Assembly (NCBI GenBank): GCA_017889635.1
Contig: JAGGAC010000006.1
Location: 62,001 to 126,000 of the forward strand
Length of the DNA stretch: 64,000 bases
DNA from: Bacillota bacterium
GTDB lineage: Bacteria; Bacillota; Negativicutes; Sporomusales; CTSoil-080
Reading direction: 5' to 3'
Under the pieces are notes generated by a model, which was not told the DNA's origin, did not search any database, and saw only the letters and a program-made list of their open reading frames with translations. Positions 9,314 to 18,458 of the stretch are shown piece by piece. Within the stretch, counting starts at the first letter, position 1; each line of letters begins with the position of its first letter. The position numbers were made by a program, and so were the translations under genes.

Positions 9314-10252
9314 ATGGGAAAAAAAGTATTCGTTGATCTGACACATCCTTTCAGTGCAGAAATTCCACGCTGGCCTTATTTCGACAAGCCGGTAATCGAT
9401 AATACGCACACCATGGCTAAGGGCGGCGTTTTGACGCAGAAGATCACCTGTACTATGCACACCGGTACGCATTGCGATGCTCCCCGGCATGTTATGGAAA
9501 AAGAGTTCGACGGAAAAAGAGCTCGTTACACTCACGAGATGCCTGTTGATGCATACACCGGTGATGCCGTTTGCCTCCCCATCGAGATTGAGCCTTGGGG
9601 CTTGATTGGTCCGAAACATCTTGAAGATGCCTGCAAAAAAGTAGGTATTAAGCCAAGTGAACTGGAAGGCATGGTTGTCTGCTTGAACACTGGTATGCAT
9701 CGCAAGTTCGATGACTCCAAGGAGTATTATCATTACGCTTGTGGTACTGGTATCGATGCCGGCAAGTGGTTTGTTGAGCACAAGGTTAAGTGCGTTGCTA
9801 TGGATAGTCAGGCTCTGGACCATCCTCTCCACACTGCTATGGGCAATAACGGCATGACTCGTATGAACCTGCTCGGTGCTTCAGGCAGACCTATTACCGA
9901 AGAGTACATCGAAAAGTTCGGTATTGAGGCATATGCCGAATTTGATAAAGATACTTACATCAAAGTTCATGGTAAAGAAGCATATGATAAGAAATTCGGC
10001 GCTCTGGAAGAAATTGGTTGCTGGGGCACTTGGGAACCATGTCATAAGTATTTACTTGGTCATGGCATTGTCGGCGTTGAAAATCTTGGTGGCGATCTGG
10101 ATAAGGTTTCCGGTAAACGGTTCAGATTCTACTGTTTCCCGCTCCGCTGGTATCTGGGCGATGGCTCCATGGCTCGCTGCGTTGCCGAAATCGATGAAAA
10201 TGATATGAATAAAGTGCCAGACAGAACATACACTTACGGCGGAAATATCTAA
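9314..10252 (+). CDS. cyclase-family metal-dependent hydrolase (PF04199, kynurenine-formamidase/isatin-hydrolase like)
   Basis: Cytoplasmic enzyme of 312 aa in the cyclase family, whose members hydrolyse amides, lactams or lactones with a divalent metal (Mn or Zn). The metal motif H-x-G-T-H-x-D-x-P-x-H is complete (His49-Thr-Gly-Thr-His53-Cys-Asp55-Ala-Pro-Arg-His59), as is the start VDLTHPFSAEIPRW. AGGAGG-type ribosome site (GGGAGGA) 8 nt before the ATG. It is 63 bp upstream of an SDR gene and likely co-transcribed. Codons end in C more often than in neighbours, suggesting strong expression. It is longer than most members (about 210-260 aa). Substrate cannot be deduced. Confidence 0.87.
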   Translation: MGKKVFVDLTHPFSAEIPRWPYFDKPVIDNTHTMAKGGVLTQKITCTMHTGTHCDAPRHVMEKEFDGKRARYTHEMPVDAYTGDAVCLPIEIEPWGLIGPKHLEDACKKVGIKPSELEGMVVCLNTGMHRKFDDSKEYYHYACGTGIDAGKWFVEHKVKCVAMDSQALDHPLHTAMGNNGMTRMNLLGASGRPITEEYIEKFGIEAYAEFDKDTYIKVHGKEAYDKKFGALEEIGCWGTWEPCHKYLLGHGIVGVENLGGDLDKVSGKRFRFYCFPLRWYLGDGSMARCVAEIDENDMNKVPDRTYTYGGNI

Positions 10253-10315
10253 TTGCAGATAGGCAGTATCTGCGAAATTATAAGCTAAGCGTATTGGTGT
10301 AAAGGAGAGAGTGGC

Positions 10316-11104
10316 ATGATTGATAAGCAGTTTGTGGATAAGCTGTTTGATGTTAAGGGAAAAGTAGCGGTAATTACAGGCGCTACCGGAGCATTGGGAA
10401 AGGCTGTTGCTCGTGGCTATGGTCTGGCAGGAATGAAAGTTTTTGTCACCGGCCGTGGTGACGAAAAGTGTCAAGCTCTTTGCAAGGAGTTAGCCGCGCA
10501 GGGAATTGAATGCGCTTACTCAGCTGGCGATCCTGCTGTGGAAGCGGATGCGATCAGGATAGTAAAAGATGCAGTGGCCAAATTCGGAGAAATCAATGTA
10601 TTGGTAACCGCTGCCGGATATAACCATGCACAGCCGATTCTCGAACAGGATTTGGCGGAATGGCAAAAAATCATGAGTTCCGATGTTCAAGGAACATGGT
10701 TGTTCTGTAAATACGTCGGCGAGCAAATGGTTAAGCAGGGCAAAGGCGGCAAAGTGATTCTGGTATCTTCCGCCCGCTCCAAAGCTGGCATGGCCGGCTA
10801 TACTGGCTATTGTACGGCTAAAGGCGGCATTGATCTTATGGCTCAATCGCTGGCTTGCGAATGGTCGGAAAAATACAAGATTAATGTCAACACCATTAAT
10901 CCGACGGTGTTCCGTTCGGATTTGACGGAATGGATGTTTGATCCAGAAAGTGCCGTGTATAAAAACTTCTTAAAGCGTCTGCCAATTGGTCGTCTTGGCG
11001 AACCAGAAGATTTTGTTGGGCCGTGTATTTTTCTTGCCTCAAGCGCCAGCGACTTTATGACAGGTGCCAATGTTGCCGTTGAAGGCGGCTATTGGGCTTG
11101 TTAA
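10316..11104 (+). CDS. short-chain dehydrogenase/reductase (SDR), FabG-like
   Basis: NAD(P)-dependent oxidoreductase of 262 aa with a complete classical SDR fold. It has cofactor loop TGATGALG (21-28), VTAAGYNHA in place of NNAG, catalytic Ser in VSSARS (about 152), Tyr165-Cys-Thr-Ala-Lys169 and a C-terminal [22 protein letters not shown] precedes ATG 10316. The pairing with a cyclase-family hydrolase suggests a short catabolic route in which ring opening and a carbonyl/alcohol step follow each other, but the substrate is unknown. The operon ends at a strong terminator. Confidence 0.93.
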   Translation: MIDKQFVDKLFDVKGKVAVITGATGALGKAVARGYGLAGMKVFVTGRGDEKCQALCKELAAQGIECAYSAGDPAVEADAIRIVKDAVAKFGEINVLVTAAGYNHAQPILEQDLAEWQKIMSSDVQGTWLFCKYVGEQMVKQGKGGKVILVSSARSKAGMAGYTGYCTAKGGIDLMAQSLACEWSEKYKINVNTINPTVFRSDLTEWMFDPESAVYKNFLKRLPIGRLGEPEDFVGPCIFLASSASDFMTGANVAVEGGYWAC

Positions 11105-11147
11105 TAAATATAAAAATATTTTAGATAAATTTGGATTATTGCTAATG

Positions 11148-11181
11148 AAACTAGACTGTATCAATCAGTCTAGTTTTTCTC
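11148..11181 (+). terminator. terminator after the cyclase/SDR pair
   Basis: AAACTAGACTG (11148-11158) pairs perfectly with CAGTCTAGTTT (11166-11176), followed by TTCTCTTT. Confidence 0.9.
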
Positions 11182-11321
11182 TTTGGGGTAGTCAGGTAAC
11201 TTTAACTGCCGAATCAGTTTTGTAAAAATGGTAATACTTTAATTAGTGCATATTTTTGGAAAAGTGAACAGCTATTTAGTATTTAGAGGGGATAAGCAGG
11301 AATTAGCCCCAGGGAAGTGCA

Positions 11322-11343
11322 ATATAAATTGCAATATTTATAT
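11322..11343. promoter_or_regulatory. palindrome before the B3/B4-fdhD genes
   Basis: Perfect 8-bp inverted repeat ATATAAAT / ATTTATAT with a 6 bp spacer, 29 bp before the GTG start of the B3/B4 gene. Candidate operator; its protein is unknown and AT-rich palindromes can arise by chance. Confidence 0.35.
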
Positions 11344-11372
11344 GTAATGAACTAATATTTGGGAGTGATAGT

Positions 11373-12077
11373 GTGAAATTTGTAGTAGACAAAGAGGTTT
11401 TTGAACACTTAGAAGATGTTTGCTTTGGTGTTGTTTTTGCCAAAGGAATAAATAATCGCGAAGCTATTAGTCAAATTGGCGAACTCCTTGACTATAGTAT
11501 TCAAGGAGTTGAAAACAAGTTTGTTGGTCAAAAGGTTAAGGAGTCGCCGGAAATGATTCCTTATCGCCAAGCCTTCGTAAAGTTGGGAATAAATCCTAAC
11601 AAATTTTTAAGTTCAATTGAGGCAATGGCCTCCCGCATTGAGAAGAAAAAAGGGTTTCCTAAGATTAATCCAGTTGTGGATATCGGAAATGCTGTGTCAC
11701 TAAAATTTCTGGTGCCGCTTGGGGCTCATGATGTTGATAGCGCAGCAGGAGATATTGTTGTACGGTTTTCTCAGGAGGGTGATATGTTTATACCTTTTGG
11801 CGAGAAGAAGGCTGAGGTTCTGGAAAAGGGAGAATTGATATATGCTGCCGGCGATCAGGTAAAGACCCGGCGGTGGATTTGGCGGCAAAGCGAGGCCGGA
11901 AAAGTGACGGAAGAAAGTCGAAATATTTTCTTTCCAATTGATGGGTTTACCAGCCAGAACCAGGAGCAGGTGATTGCTGCCAGGGATGAATTAGCCAGGC
12001 TTCTTTGCCAATTCTTTGGGTGTGAGGTACAGGTGGGATTTGTCAATAAAGAAAATATGCAGCTAAGTTTTGAATGA
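11373..12077 (+). CDS. B3/B4 tRNA-binding-domain protein (PheT-like editing domain, stand-alone)
   Basis: 234 aa protein matching the B3/B4 domain found in the beta subunit of phenylalanyl-tRNA synthetase, here as a free protein. Family features include SPEMIPYRQAFVKLGINPNKF (quoted only in part by key residues Pro, Tyr, Gly, Pro) and NPVVDIGNAVSLKFLVPLGAHD. Free B3/B4 proteins are thought to act in tRNA editing or as uncharacterised hydrolases; the function is not settled. GTG start with GGGAGTG upstream. fdhD follows 53 bp later and the pair ends at one terminator, so they are probably co-transcribed; a functional link is not known. Confidence 0.85.
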   Translation: MKFVVDKEVFEHLEDVCFGVVFAKGINNREAISQIGELLDYSIQGVENKFVGQKVKESPEMIPYRQAFVKLGINPNKFLSSIEAMASRIEKKKGFPKINPVVDIGNAVSLKFLVPLGAHDVDSAAGDIVVRFSQEGDMFIPFGEKKAEVLEKGELIYAAGDQVKTRRWIWRQSEAGKVTEESRNIFFPIDGFTSQNQEQVIAARDELARLLCQFFGCEVQVGFVNKENMQLSFE

Positions 12078-12130
12078 CAGCTTGTTGTCGATAAAAGAGC
12101 AGCAATGATTTTGTAGGAGTGTGGCTTCCG

Positions 12131-12934
12131 ATGAAGCTTGCTGAGGGAACAGTCTTGACGCCGGTAGTAAAGATTGCCGGAGATCATTTGGCTGAAACTG
12201 AGGACGTAATTGTGGAAGAAATGCCGTTAACAATTTATCTCAACGGGCAGGAATTGGTTACTATGCTTTGTTCACCAGGAAATGAGTGGCATTTGGTTAC
12301 TGGTTTTTTGGCAACAGAGGGCATGATTAAAGATCTGACTGATCTCAGAGTAGTCAACATCGATATTGACAGTGGTTTAGTGTGGGTTGAGACAAATGAG
12401 GTTGGCGCCGGGGCTGACAAGCTGTACCTCAAACGCTGTTTGAGCGCCTGCTGTGGCAGAGGCCGAGTAGGTTTTTATTACGCAAATGATGCTAAGGTGA
12501 CAAAACGAGTGGAAACCGAGCTCTGTATGTCGATCGAAGAGGTTTTCGCTTATCAGGTGGCATTAGAAAATGCGTCCGAAGTTTTTCGCTTAACTGGAGG
12601 TGTTCATGGTGGCGGTTTGGCGGCGGAAGGCCGCCTGATTTACCATTGCCATGATATTGGTCGTCACAATGTTTTTGATAAGCTTTATGGCTACTGTTTG
12701 GAGCATGGAATTTCAACTACTGATAAGGTAGTTGTATTTACAGGAAGGGTGTCTTCGGAAATAGTGCTGAAAGTTGGTAAAATGAATATTCCTGTAATTA
12801 TTGCCCGTGCGGCGCCAACGAGTTTGGCGCTTGGATTGGCAGAGGAATTAGGAATTACGGTAATCGCTTTTAGCCGTGGAGAACGTTTCAATGTCTATAC
12901 TCATCCTAATCGAGTCTTGTTTTCTGCACCGTAA
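12131..12934 (+). CDS. fdhD: formate dehydrogenase accessory sulfurtransferase FdhD
   Basis: Moves sulfur from a cysteine desulfurase to the bis-MGD molybdenum/tungsten cofactor so that formate dehydrogenase becomes active. 267 aa with family blocks PLTIYLNGQELVTMLCSPG, HLVTGFLATEGMI, FRLTGGVHGGGLA, the HDIGRHNVFDKL signature and FTGRVSSEIVLKV. The reactive cysteine loop reads CLSACCGRG instead of the enteric CGVCG form, with three cysteines within six residues. ATG 12131 is chosen (TAGGAG 11 nt upstream); GTG 12119 overlaps that site. No formate dehydrogenase gene is in this window, so its client is elsewhere. Fits the molybdate uptake genes upstream. Confidence 0.93.
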   Translation: MKLAEGTVLTPVVKIAGDHLAETEDVIVEEMPLTIYLNGQELVTMLCSPGNEWHLVTGFLATEGMIKDLTDLRVVNIDIDSGLVWVETNEVGAGADKLYLKRCLSACCGRGRVGFYYANDAKVTKRVETELCMSIEEVFAYQVALENASEVFRLTGGVHGGGLAAEGRLIYHCHDIGRHNVFDKLYGYCLEHGISTTDKVVVFTGRVSSEIVLKVGKMNIPVIIARAAPTSLALGLAEELGITVIAFSRGERFNVYTHPNRVLFSAP

Positions 12935-12962
12935 TGGATTTTGTGAGCGGTGGCTACTGTTT

Positions 12963-12995
12963 AACCTCGTTTGCAGCAGTGCAACGAGGTTTTTA
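12963..12995 (+). terminator. terminator after fdhD
   Basis: AACCTCGTT (12963-12971) pairs with AACGAGGTT (12983-12991), followed by TTTT. The rest of the gap to 13197 shows no gene. Confidence 0.85.
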
Positions 12996-13197
12996 AATGT
13001 TTTAAGGGCCTTTGGGTGGTGGTTTTCAGGTTGGAGGATTTCACATAAAGTATTATTTTGTTGAAATTTGTAAAAGGTTTATCAAAGCTTTGGTTGAATA
13101 TAGTTTTCAGAATGGAAAAAAAGTGATATATTGATAAACATAGGTATTCAATATGTTATTAATGTTTGCAGTATTTTGAAAAGGGGAATTGCAGTTG

Positions 13198-16100
13198 ATG
13201 AGGTCAATGGGTATTTGTCTGGGCGCGTCCCGGATTAGCTTGGTGGTTGTTGAACAGACTGAGGCAGGTATTGAACTGGTTACAACCGATTCACGATCGC
13301 ATGATGGCGACATCGTGAATGTGCTGGATGCTATGCTGGGATCTCTTGCCGGAATCGAGACTGGCCGAATAGCGGTGACCGGGCGTAAGTTTCGCAATTT
13401 AATTAATCTGCCGTCGATTGCGGAAGCTGAAGCGGTAGAAATTGCCTACAGCCATCTTAAGGACAAGTATCCTGAGTGTAATGGAATTGTGTCTGCCGGC
13501 GGCGAAAATTTCATGACTTATCAATTAAACAGCATGGGGCAGATTGTAAATGTTATTACCGGTAATAAGTGCGCTTCGGGGACCGGAGAATTTTTTTTGC
13601 AGCAGCTCAAACGGATGAACTTATCGATTGAGGAGGCTTTAGCCTGCGCTGATTCTGAGGATGCTTATATCGTTGCCGGTAGATGTTCGGTATTCTGTAA
13701 AAGTGACTGTACCCATGCTTTGAATAAAGGTGCGGCTAAGGGCAAGGTGGTAGCTGGACTATGCCGGATGATGGCAGTTAAGATTTTGGAGTTATTGAAA
13801 AGGTGTTCAGCAGAAAAATTTCTAATTATTGGTGGAACAGCAAAAAATAAGGTAATGATTGATTACATAAAAGGTGACGCGCTGCAAGATAAAACAATTT
13901 GCGTTGCTGATGAGGCTGCATATTTTGAGGCTTTTGGGGCTGGGGTATGGGCGCTGGAAAATGGCACAATGCCGGCGGGTGTTCTTAGTGGCAAAAGTCT
14001 GGTTGGACAGGGTGCAGGCGATAGCACGTTTACTTTTCTTCCGGCTATAAGTCAGGCGGCTGACAAAGTGGTGTTTAAAACGGTGACAAAGGATAAGGCT
14101 CGTGCGGGAGATCGATGTATCGTTGGTCTGGATGTAGGATCAACTACCACTAAAGCAGTGGTGTTGCGTCAGGAAGACAATGCTATTTTAGGATCGGTGT
14201 ATCTGCGGACGAATGGCGACCCGGTTCGTGCGGCTAGGCAATGTTATCAGGAACTGGTAACCAATGTGGGAGACACTTTGGTTATCGAAGGGCTGGGAGT
14301 AACCGGGTCAGGAAGGCAAATTGCAGGTTTACATGCTGATACTGACGGGGTAATAAATGAGATTATTGCCCATGCGACTGCAGCGGTGTTTTTTGACCCT
14401 GAAGTTGATACTATATTTGAAATTGGCGGTCAAGACGCAAAATATACCTATATTACCAACCGTGTTCCATCAGACTATGCTATGAATGAGGCCTGTTCAG
14501 CAGGTACAGGCTCATTTCTGGAGGAAGCCGCTAAAGAGTCGATGGGAATTGATACGCTGGAGATTGCGGATATAGCATTAAGGAGTACTCAACCGCCAAA
14601 CTTTACTGATCAATGCGCGGCATTTATCGGCAGTGATATCAAGACGGCTATTCAGGAAGGAATTCAACGGGAAGATATTGTCGGTGGACTGGTGTACTCA
14701 ATTTGCCAAAATTATGTTAATCGGGTAAAAGGCAGTAGGGTAATCGGCAAAAAGATATTTATGCAGGGAGGGGTGTGCTATAATCGAGCGGTGCCGATGG
14801 CTATGGCAGCTCTTATCGGAAAGGAAATCGTCGTTCCGCCTGAGCCTGGGCTAATGGGGGCCTATGGAGTGGCGCTTGAAGTCAAAAATAAAATAGCTTT
14901 GGGCCTTATAGCTCCCAAACACTTTGACCTTCAGGAGCTTGCGGCTCGTGAAGTCATTTATGCTAAGCCATTTGTCTGTGGCGGCGGCAAAGAAAAGTGT
15001 GACCGAAAATGTATTATTAATATTATCGAAATTAATGGTGCGAAATATCCGTTTGGTGGTGCCTGCAATAAGTATGTAAATGTCCGACGTAATGTGGAAT
15101 TTGATTTAGAAACGTTGGATCTTGTAAGGCTCAGGGAAAAAATAGTTTTTGAAAAATACGCTAAGAGGAACAGCGGTAATAAGGAGAACGTCAAGCGAGT
15201 GGGAATGATAAAGTCGCTGATGGTCAACACGCTGTATCCTTTGTATTACAATTTCTTTTTAGAGCTTGGGCTAGAAGTTGTATTAAGTGACGTTTCTGAC
15301 GATGCCGGACGGGATCGCCGGGGAGCTGCATTCTGTTATCCTGTGGAACTGGCTCACGGGTTTATGGAAAATTTGCTAAAAGAGAACCCAGATTATATCT
15401 TTTTGCCCAATGTTATCGGTATGCGGGTGGAAAATGGCATTGATACAAGTGTTACCTGTCCGTTGGTGCAGGGTGAGCCGTATTATTTACGGACAGCATT
15501 TAAAGAGCTTAATCGCCGCCAGGTAATTAGTCCGATTTTGGATTTTTCCCGCGGCTTTGAACCTGTTGCCCAAGAGTTTATCGCAATAGGGCGTATGCTG
15601 GGTTTTGACCGCAAGGACTGCGATAGAGCGTTTCGCATAGCGGTTGATAAGCAAAGAGCTTGTGTTCAGGAGATGAAATCAATAGGTCGAGAGGTGCTTA
15701 AGACTCTTGAAAGCCAGCCGGAGCGGCAGGCGATAGTGTTGTTTGGTCGTCCTTACAACGCTTTAACCAGGGATGTTAATATCGGAATCCCTGATAAGTT
15801 TGCTTCGCGCGGTTGTTTGATAATTCCATGGGATTTTCTGAGCAGTGATGAAGAAGAAGCATTTGACCGCATGTTTTGGGCAATGGGGCAAATGCTGATG
15901 AAGACGGCAAGATTGGTGGAACGGCATCCACAATTGTTTGCTACTTATATAACAAATTTCAGTTGTGGACCGGATAGCTTTTTGCTTAGTTACTTCCGGG
16001 ATATGATGGGGCAGAAGCCGTCGTTGACGCTGGAGCTTGACAGCCATACTGCCGATGCCGGAGTCGATACTAGGATCGAAGCCTTCCTTGATGTTGTTGG

Positions 16101-17517
16101 TGGCTATATTGAGCTTCGGAAACATGCTGCAGCAGGGCTAACAGCAAAAACTCAGCCAGGTATTACCACTGAGCTTAAAGGCGGCAAGGTGTGGATTACT
16201 GACCAACAAGGCAATCGCTATGATCTAAGGGATGAACGAGTGGTGGTAAAAGTACCATCAATGGGAGATAGTGGCTCCAGACTTCTGGCTGCCAGTATGC
16301 GTCATATCGGCGTGACGGCAACGCACCTTGATCCCCCGCGAGAAGATGATCTAGCTACTGGACGGGCTAACTCCTCATGTAAAGAATGCTTGCCGTTTAC
16401 ACTGGTGGCAGGCGGTATTTTGAATGACGTTTTAAAACAAGATCCGGATAAGATATTAGTGTACTTTTTTGCTGACAGTTCAGGGCCGTGTCGGTTCGGT
16501 CAGTATCATGTCCAAGTTAGCAATTTATTGGCCAAGAACAACCTTCATAATGTCGCGGTATTGCCGCTAACTTCGGATAACGGTTACTCCGGGATGGGGC
16601 TTTCATTTCAGCTTAGGGCCTGGCAGTCACTGGTAATTGCTGAGGTTCTGGATGATATTTATGCTGCGTTATTAGTGTTGGCTGAGGATAAGGTTGCAGC
16701 GCTTAATGTTTTTGAAGAGTCGGTATCACGAATTGAAGCTGCGGTCGTCTCCGAGTCGTGGTCGGGCTTGAAACGCGTTTTACGTAGGGAAGCTCAGGTT
16801 TTATCTGCTATCCCCCGTAATGGATCGCTGCATGCTGCAGTAAAGATCGCTCTGGTGGGTGAAATTTATGTGCGTACTGACGGTATTTCACGGCAGTTTT
16901 TAGTGGAGCGTCTGGCGGCGCAAGGGATTATTTCCAAGGTCGCTCCTATTACCGAGTTTGTATACTTCTGCGATTATATTTTACAAAAAGCACTTTATCA
17001 TGTTAAAACTTCGTCTGCAGAGAAGCTGGGTTCGGTACTTAAAGGTTTTGTTAAGCAACATTATGAACGGCAAATAAAAGAGATAATGGCCGATTCACAG
17101 TTATATGAAGTTCACATGATTGATATTCCTCGACTTGTTAACAGTGTAAAGCATTTGCTTGCGCCGGAGTTTACAGCAGGGGATACGATGCTGACGGTTG
17201 GGGCTGCGCTGACCGAAATTATCGACGAAGTGGCGGGAGTGATTTCGATAGGGCCATTTGGTTGTATGCCATGCCGTGTGGCTGAGGCTATTATCAGTGA
17301 AACGATTGACACTGAGAAACCAAAGCTGGCACATGATAAATCAGTAGTAGCTGAGGTAATGGCGAAGTATCCTGCACTGCCGTTCCTATCAATTGAAAGT
17401 GATGGCAATCCGTTCCCTCAAGTGATAGAGGCCAAGTTAGAGATATTCTGTATGCAGGTGGCCAGGGTGCATCAAGCTATTATGGAGGCTAAGGCAAAAG
17501 GTAAAAAGAACGCATAA
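13198..17517 (+). CDS. 2-hydroxyacyl-CoA dehydratase activase/dehydratase-like fusion (BadF/BcrA family, two ATPase modules)
   Basis: Giant 1439 aa protein. The first ASKHA ATPase module (about 1-270) has a KCASGTGEFF cysteine motif. The second (about 310-580) has VGLDVGSTTTKAVVL, IFEIGGQDAKY, CSAGTGSFLEE and DQCAAFIGSDIK, the cysteines that in HgdC-type activators bind a shared 4Fe-4S cluster. Then follow a DUF2229-like part (about 680-900, GMIKSLMVNTLYPLYYNFF onwards) and a C-terminal HgdB-like part (SCKECLPFTLVAGG; FGCMPCRVAEA). Activators inject an electron at low potential by ATP hydrolysis. This all-in-one family is widespread in anaerobes and of unknown substrate. AGGGGA precedes TTG 13195/ATG 13198; either may start it. 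Single gene with its own terminator. Confidence 0.88.
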   Translation: MRSMGICLGASRISLVVVEQTEAGIELVTTDSRSHDGDIVNVLDAMLGSLAGIETGRIAVTGRKFRNLINLPSIAEAEAVEIAYSHLKDKYPECNGIVSAGGENFMTYQLNSMGQIVNVITGNKCASGTGEFFLQQLKRMNLSIEEALACADSEDAYIVAGRCSVFCKSDCTHALNKGAAKGKVVAGLCRMMAVKILELLKRCSAEKFLIIGGTAKNKVMIDYIKGDALQDKTICVADEAAYFEAFGAGVWALENGTMPAGVLSGKSLVGQGAGDSTFTFLPAISQAADKVVFKTVTKDKARAGDRCIVGLDVGSTTTKAVVLRQEDNAILGSVYLRTNGDPVRAARQCYQELVTNVGDTLVIEGLGVTGSGRQIAGLHADTDGVINEIIAHATAAVFFDPEVDTIFEIGGQDAKYTYITNRVPSDYAMNEACSAGTGSFLEEAAKESMGIDTLEIADIALRSTQPPNFTDQCAAFIGSDIKTAIQEGIQREDIVGGLVYSICQNYVNRVKGSRVIGKKIFMQGGVCYNRAVPMAMAALIGKEIVVPPEPGLMGAYGVALEVKNKIALGLIAPKHFDLQELAAREVIYAKPFVCGGGKEKCDRKCIINIIEINGAKYPFGGACNKYVNVRRNVEFDLETLDLVRLREKIVFEKYAKRNSGNKENVKRVGMIKSLMVNTLYPLYYNFFLELGLEVVLSDVSDDAGRDRRGAAFCYPVELAHGFMENLLKENPDYIFLPNVIGMRVENGIDTSVTCPLVQGEPYYLRTAFKELNRRQVISPILDFSRGFEPVAQEFIAIGRMLGFDRKDCDRAFRIAVDKQRACVQEMKSIGREVLKTLESQPERQAIVLFGRPYNALTRDVNIGIPDKFASRGCLIIPWDFLSSDEEEAFDRMFWAMGQMLMKTARLVERHPQLFATYITNFSCGPDSFLLSYFRDMMGQKPSLTLELDSHTADAGVDTRIEAFLDVVGGYIELRKHAAAGLTAKTQPGITTELKGGKVWITDQQGNRYDLRDERVVVKVPSMGDSGSRLLAASMRHIGVTATHLDPPREDDLATGRANSSCKECLPFTLVAGGILNDVLKQDPDKILVYFFADSSGPCRFGQYHVQVSNLLAKNNLHNVAVLPLTSDNGYSGMGLSFQLRAWQSLVIAEVLDDIYAALLVLAEDKVAALNVFEESVSRIEAAVVSESWSGLKRVLRREAQVLSAIPRNGSLHAAVKIALVGEIYVRTDGISRQFLVERLAAQGIISKVAPITEFVYFCDYILQKALYHVKTSSAEKLGSVLKGFVKQHYERQIKEIMADSQLYEVHMIDIPRLVNSVKHLLAPEFTAGDTMLTVGAALTEIIDEVAGVISIGPFGCMPCRVAEAIISETIDTEKPKLAHDKSVVAEVMAKYPALPFLSIESDGNPFPQVIEAKLEIFCMQVARVHQAIMEAKAKGKKNA

Positions 17518-17551
17518 AACAAGGACTTGGTGAAAGCCAAGTCCTTGTTTT
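17518..17551 (+). terminator. terminator after the activase fusion
   Basis: AACAAGGACTTGG (17518-17530) pairs perfectly with CCAAGTCCTTGTT (17537-17549), followed by TT and AT. Confidence 0.85.
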
Positions 17552-17611
17552 ATGCAGAATTACATATATTTTAGAAAAAACTGCCTAAGTGAAGGGACGG
17601 AGGTGAGGGCG

Positions 17612-18346
17612 TTGTTGACGGTGATAGGGGTAACAAGCAGTGTATTGGTGCGAAATGATGGGATGATGGCAGGTGGCGAGCGGTTTTTTGTTAATCGAGA
17701 CTATCTTGACGCTGTAATTCAAGCTGGGGGGATGCCGATAATATTACCTTTGGCTACTACTGACAAGTTGGTTAAGTGCCAAGTAGAAAAAGTGGATGGT
17801 GTGATACTGGCTGGGGGCGGGGATATTGATCCGCAATATTATGGTGAGGAACCTCTGGCAGGGTTGGAGCAAGTTTTTCCGGAGCGGGATGAACATGAAC
17901 TAAAGGTTCTGCAATTTGCATGTCAGCATGGTAAGCCAGTTTTGGGTATCTGTCGTGGAATTCAGCTAATGAATGTGGCGTTTGGTGGTTCGTTATACCA
18001 GGATTTGTCATTTGTTAAGGCGCCGATTTTGCAGCACCATCAAAGTTCGCAAAAAGCTGTACTTGGTCATACTGCGAATATTGTCGGAGACACTATTCTT
18101 GCCAGCATTTTCAAGGCAAGTAAGGTTCGGACGAATAGTTTTCACCATCAGGCGGTAAAAACTGTAGCTCAGGGTTTTTTAGTAAGTAGCCGGACTGATG
18201 ACGGGATTGTCGAGGGGATTGAGAATGCGGCAATTAGGCTACTAGGGGTACAATGGCATCCGGAAATGATGGTCGAAAAATTTCCGGTGATGCGGGGAAT
18301 ATTTCGGTGGTTGGTGGAGGGCGCTAGCGCGCGAACCGGAAAATGA
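17612..18346 (+). CDS. gamma-glutamyl-gamma-aminobutyrate hydrolase family protein (PuuD-like)
   Basis: Class I glutamine-amidotransferase-like hydrolase (PF07722), about 244 aa; relatives cleave the gamma-glutamyl amide in putrescine breakdown. The nucleophile is Cys114 in PVLGICRGIQLMNVAFGG, and the catalytic His-Glu pair lies in VQWHPEMM near the C-terminus; VDGVILAGGGDIDPQYYGE is also family-typical. The start is uncertain: TTG 17612 is 8 nt after ACGGAGG, while GTG 17603 overlaps that site and a frame extending to 17552 runs into the upstream terminator. No other polyamine gene is adjacent, so the true substrate is open. Confidence 0.85.
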   Translation: MLTVIGVTSSVLVRNDGMMAGGERFFVNRDYLDAVIQAGGMPIILPLATTDKLVKCQVEKVDGVILAGGGDIDPQYYGEEPLAGLEQVFPERDEHELKVLQFACQHGKPVLGICRGIQLMNVAFGGSLYQDLSFVKAPILQHHQSSQKAVLGHTANIVGDTILASIFKASKVRTNSFHHQAVKTVAQGFLVSSRTDDGIVEGIENAAIRLLGVQWHPEMMVEKFPVMRGIFRWLVEGASARTGK

Positions 18347-18357
18347 AAAAAACGCAA

Positions 18358-18382
18358 CTTGCATTAAAGCAAGCGACGTCTT
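18358..18382 (+). terminator. weak terminator after the PuuD-like gene
   Basis: CTTGC (18358-18362) pairs with GCAAG (18369-18373), then CGACGTCTTTTATTTTA. Short stem, so low confidence. Confidence 0.4.
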
Positions 18383-18458
18383 TTATTTTATGGGCGAGTG
18401 TTACTTGTATGAAGGAAGAACATCTTGGAGGAAGAAACTACTTAAGAGGGGTGAGATG

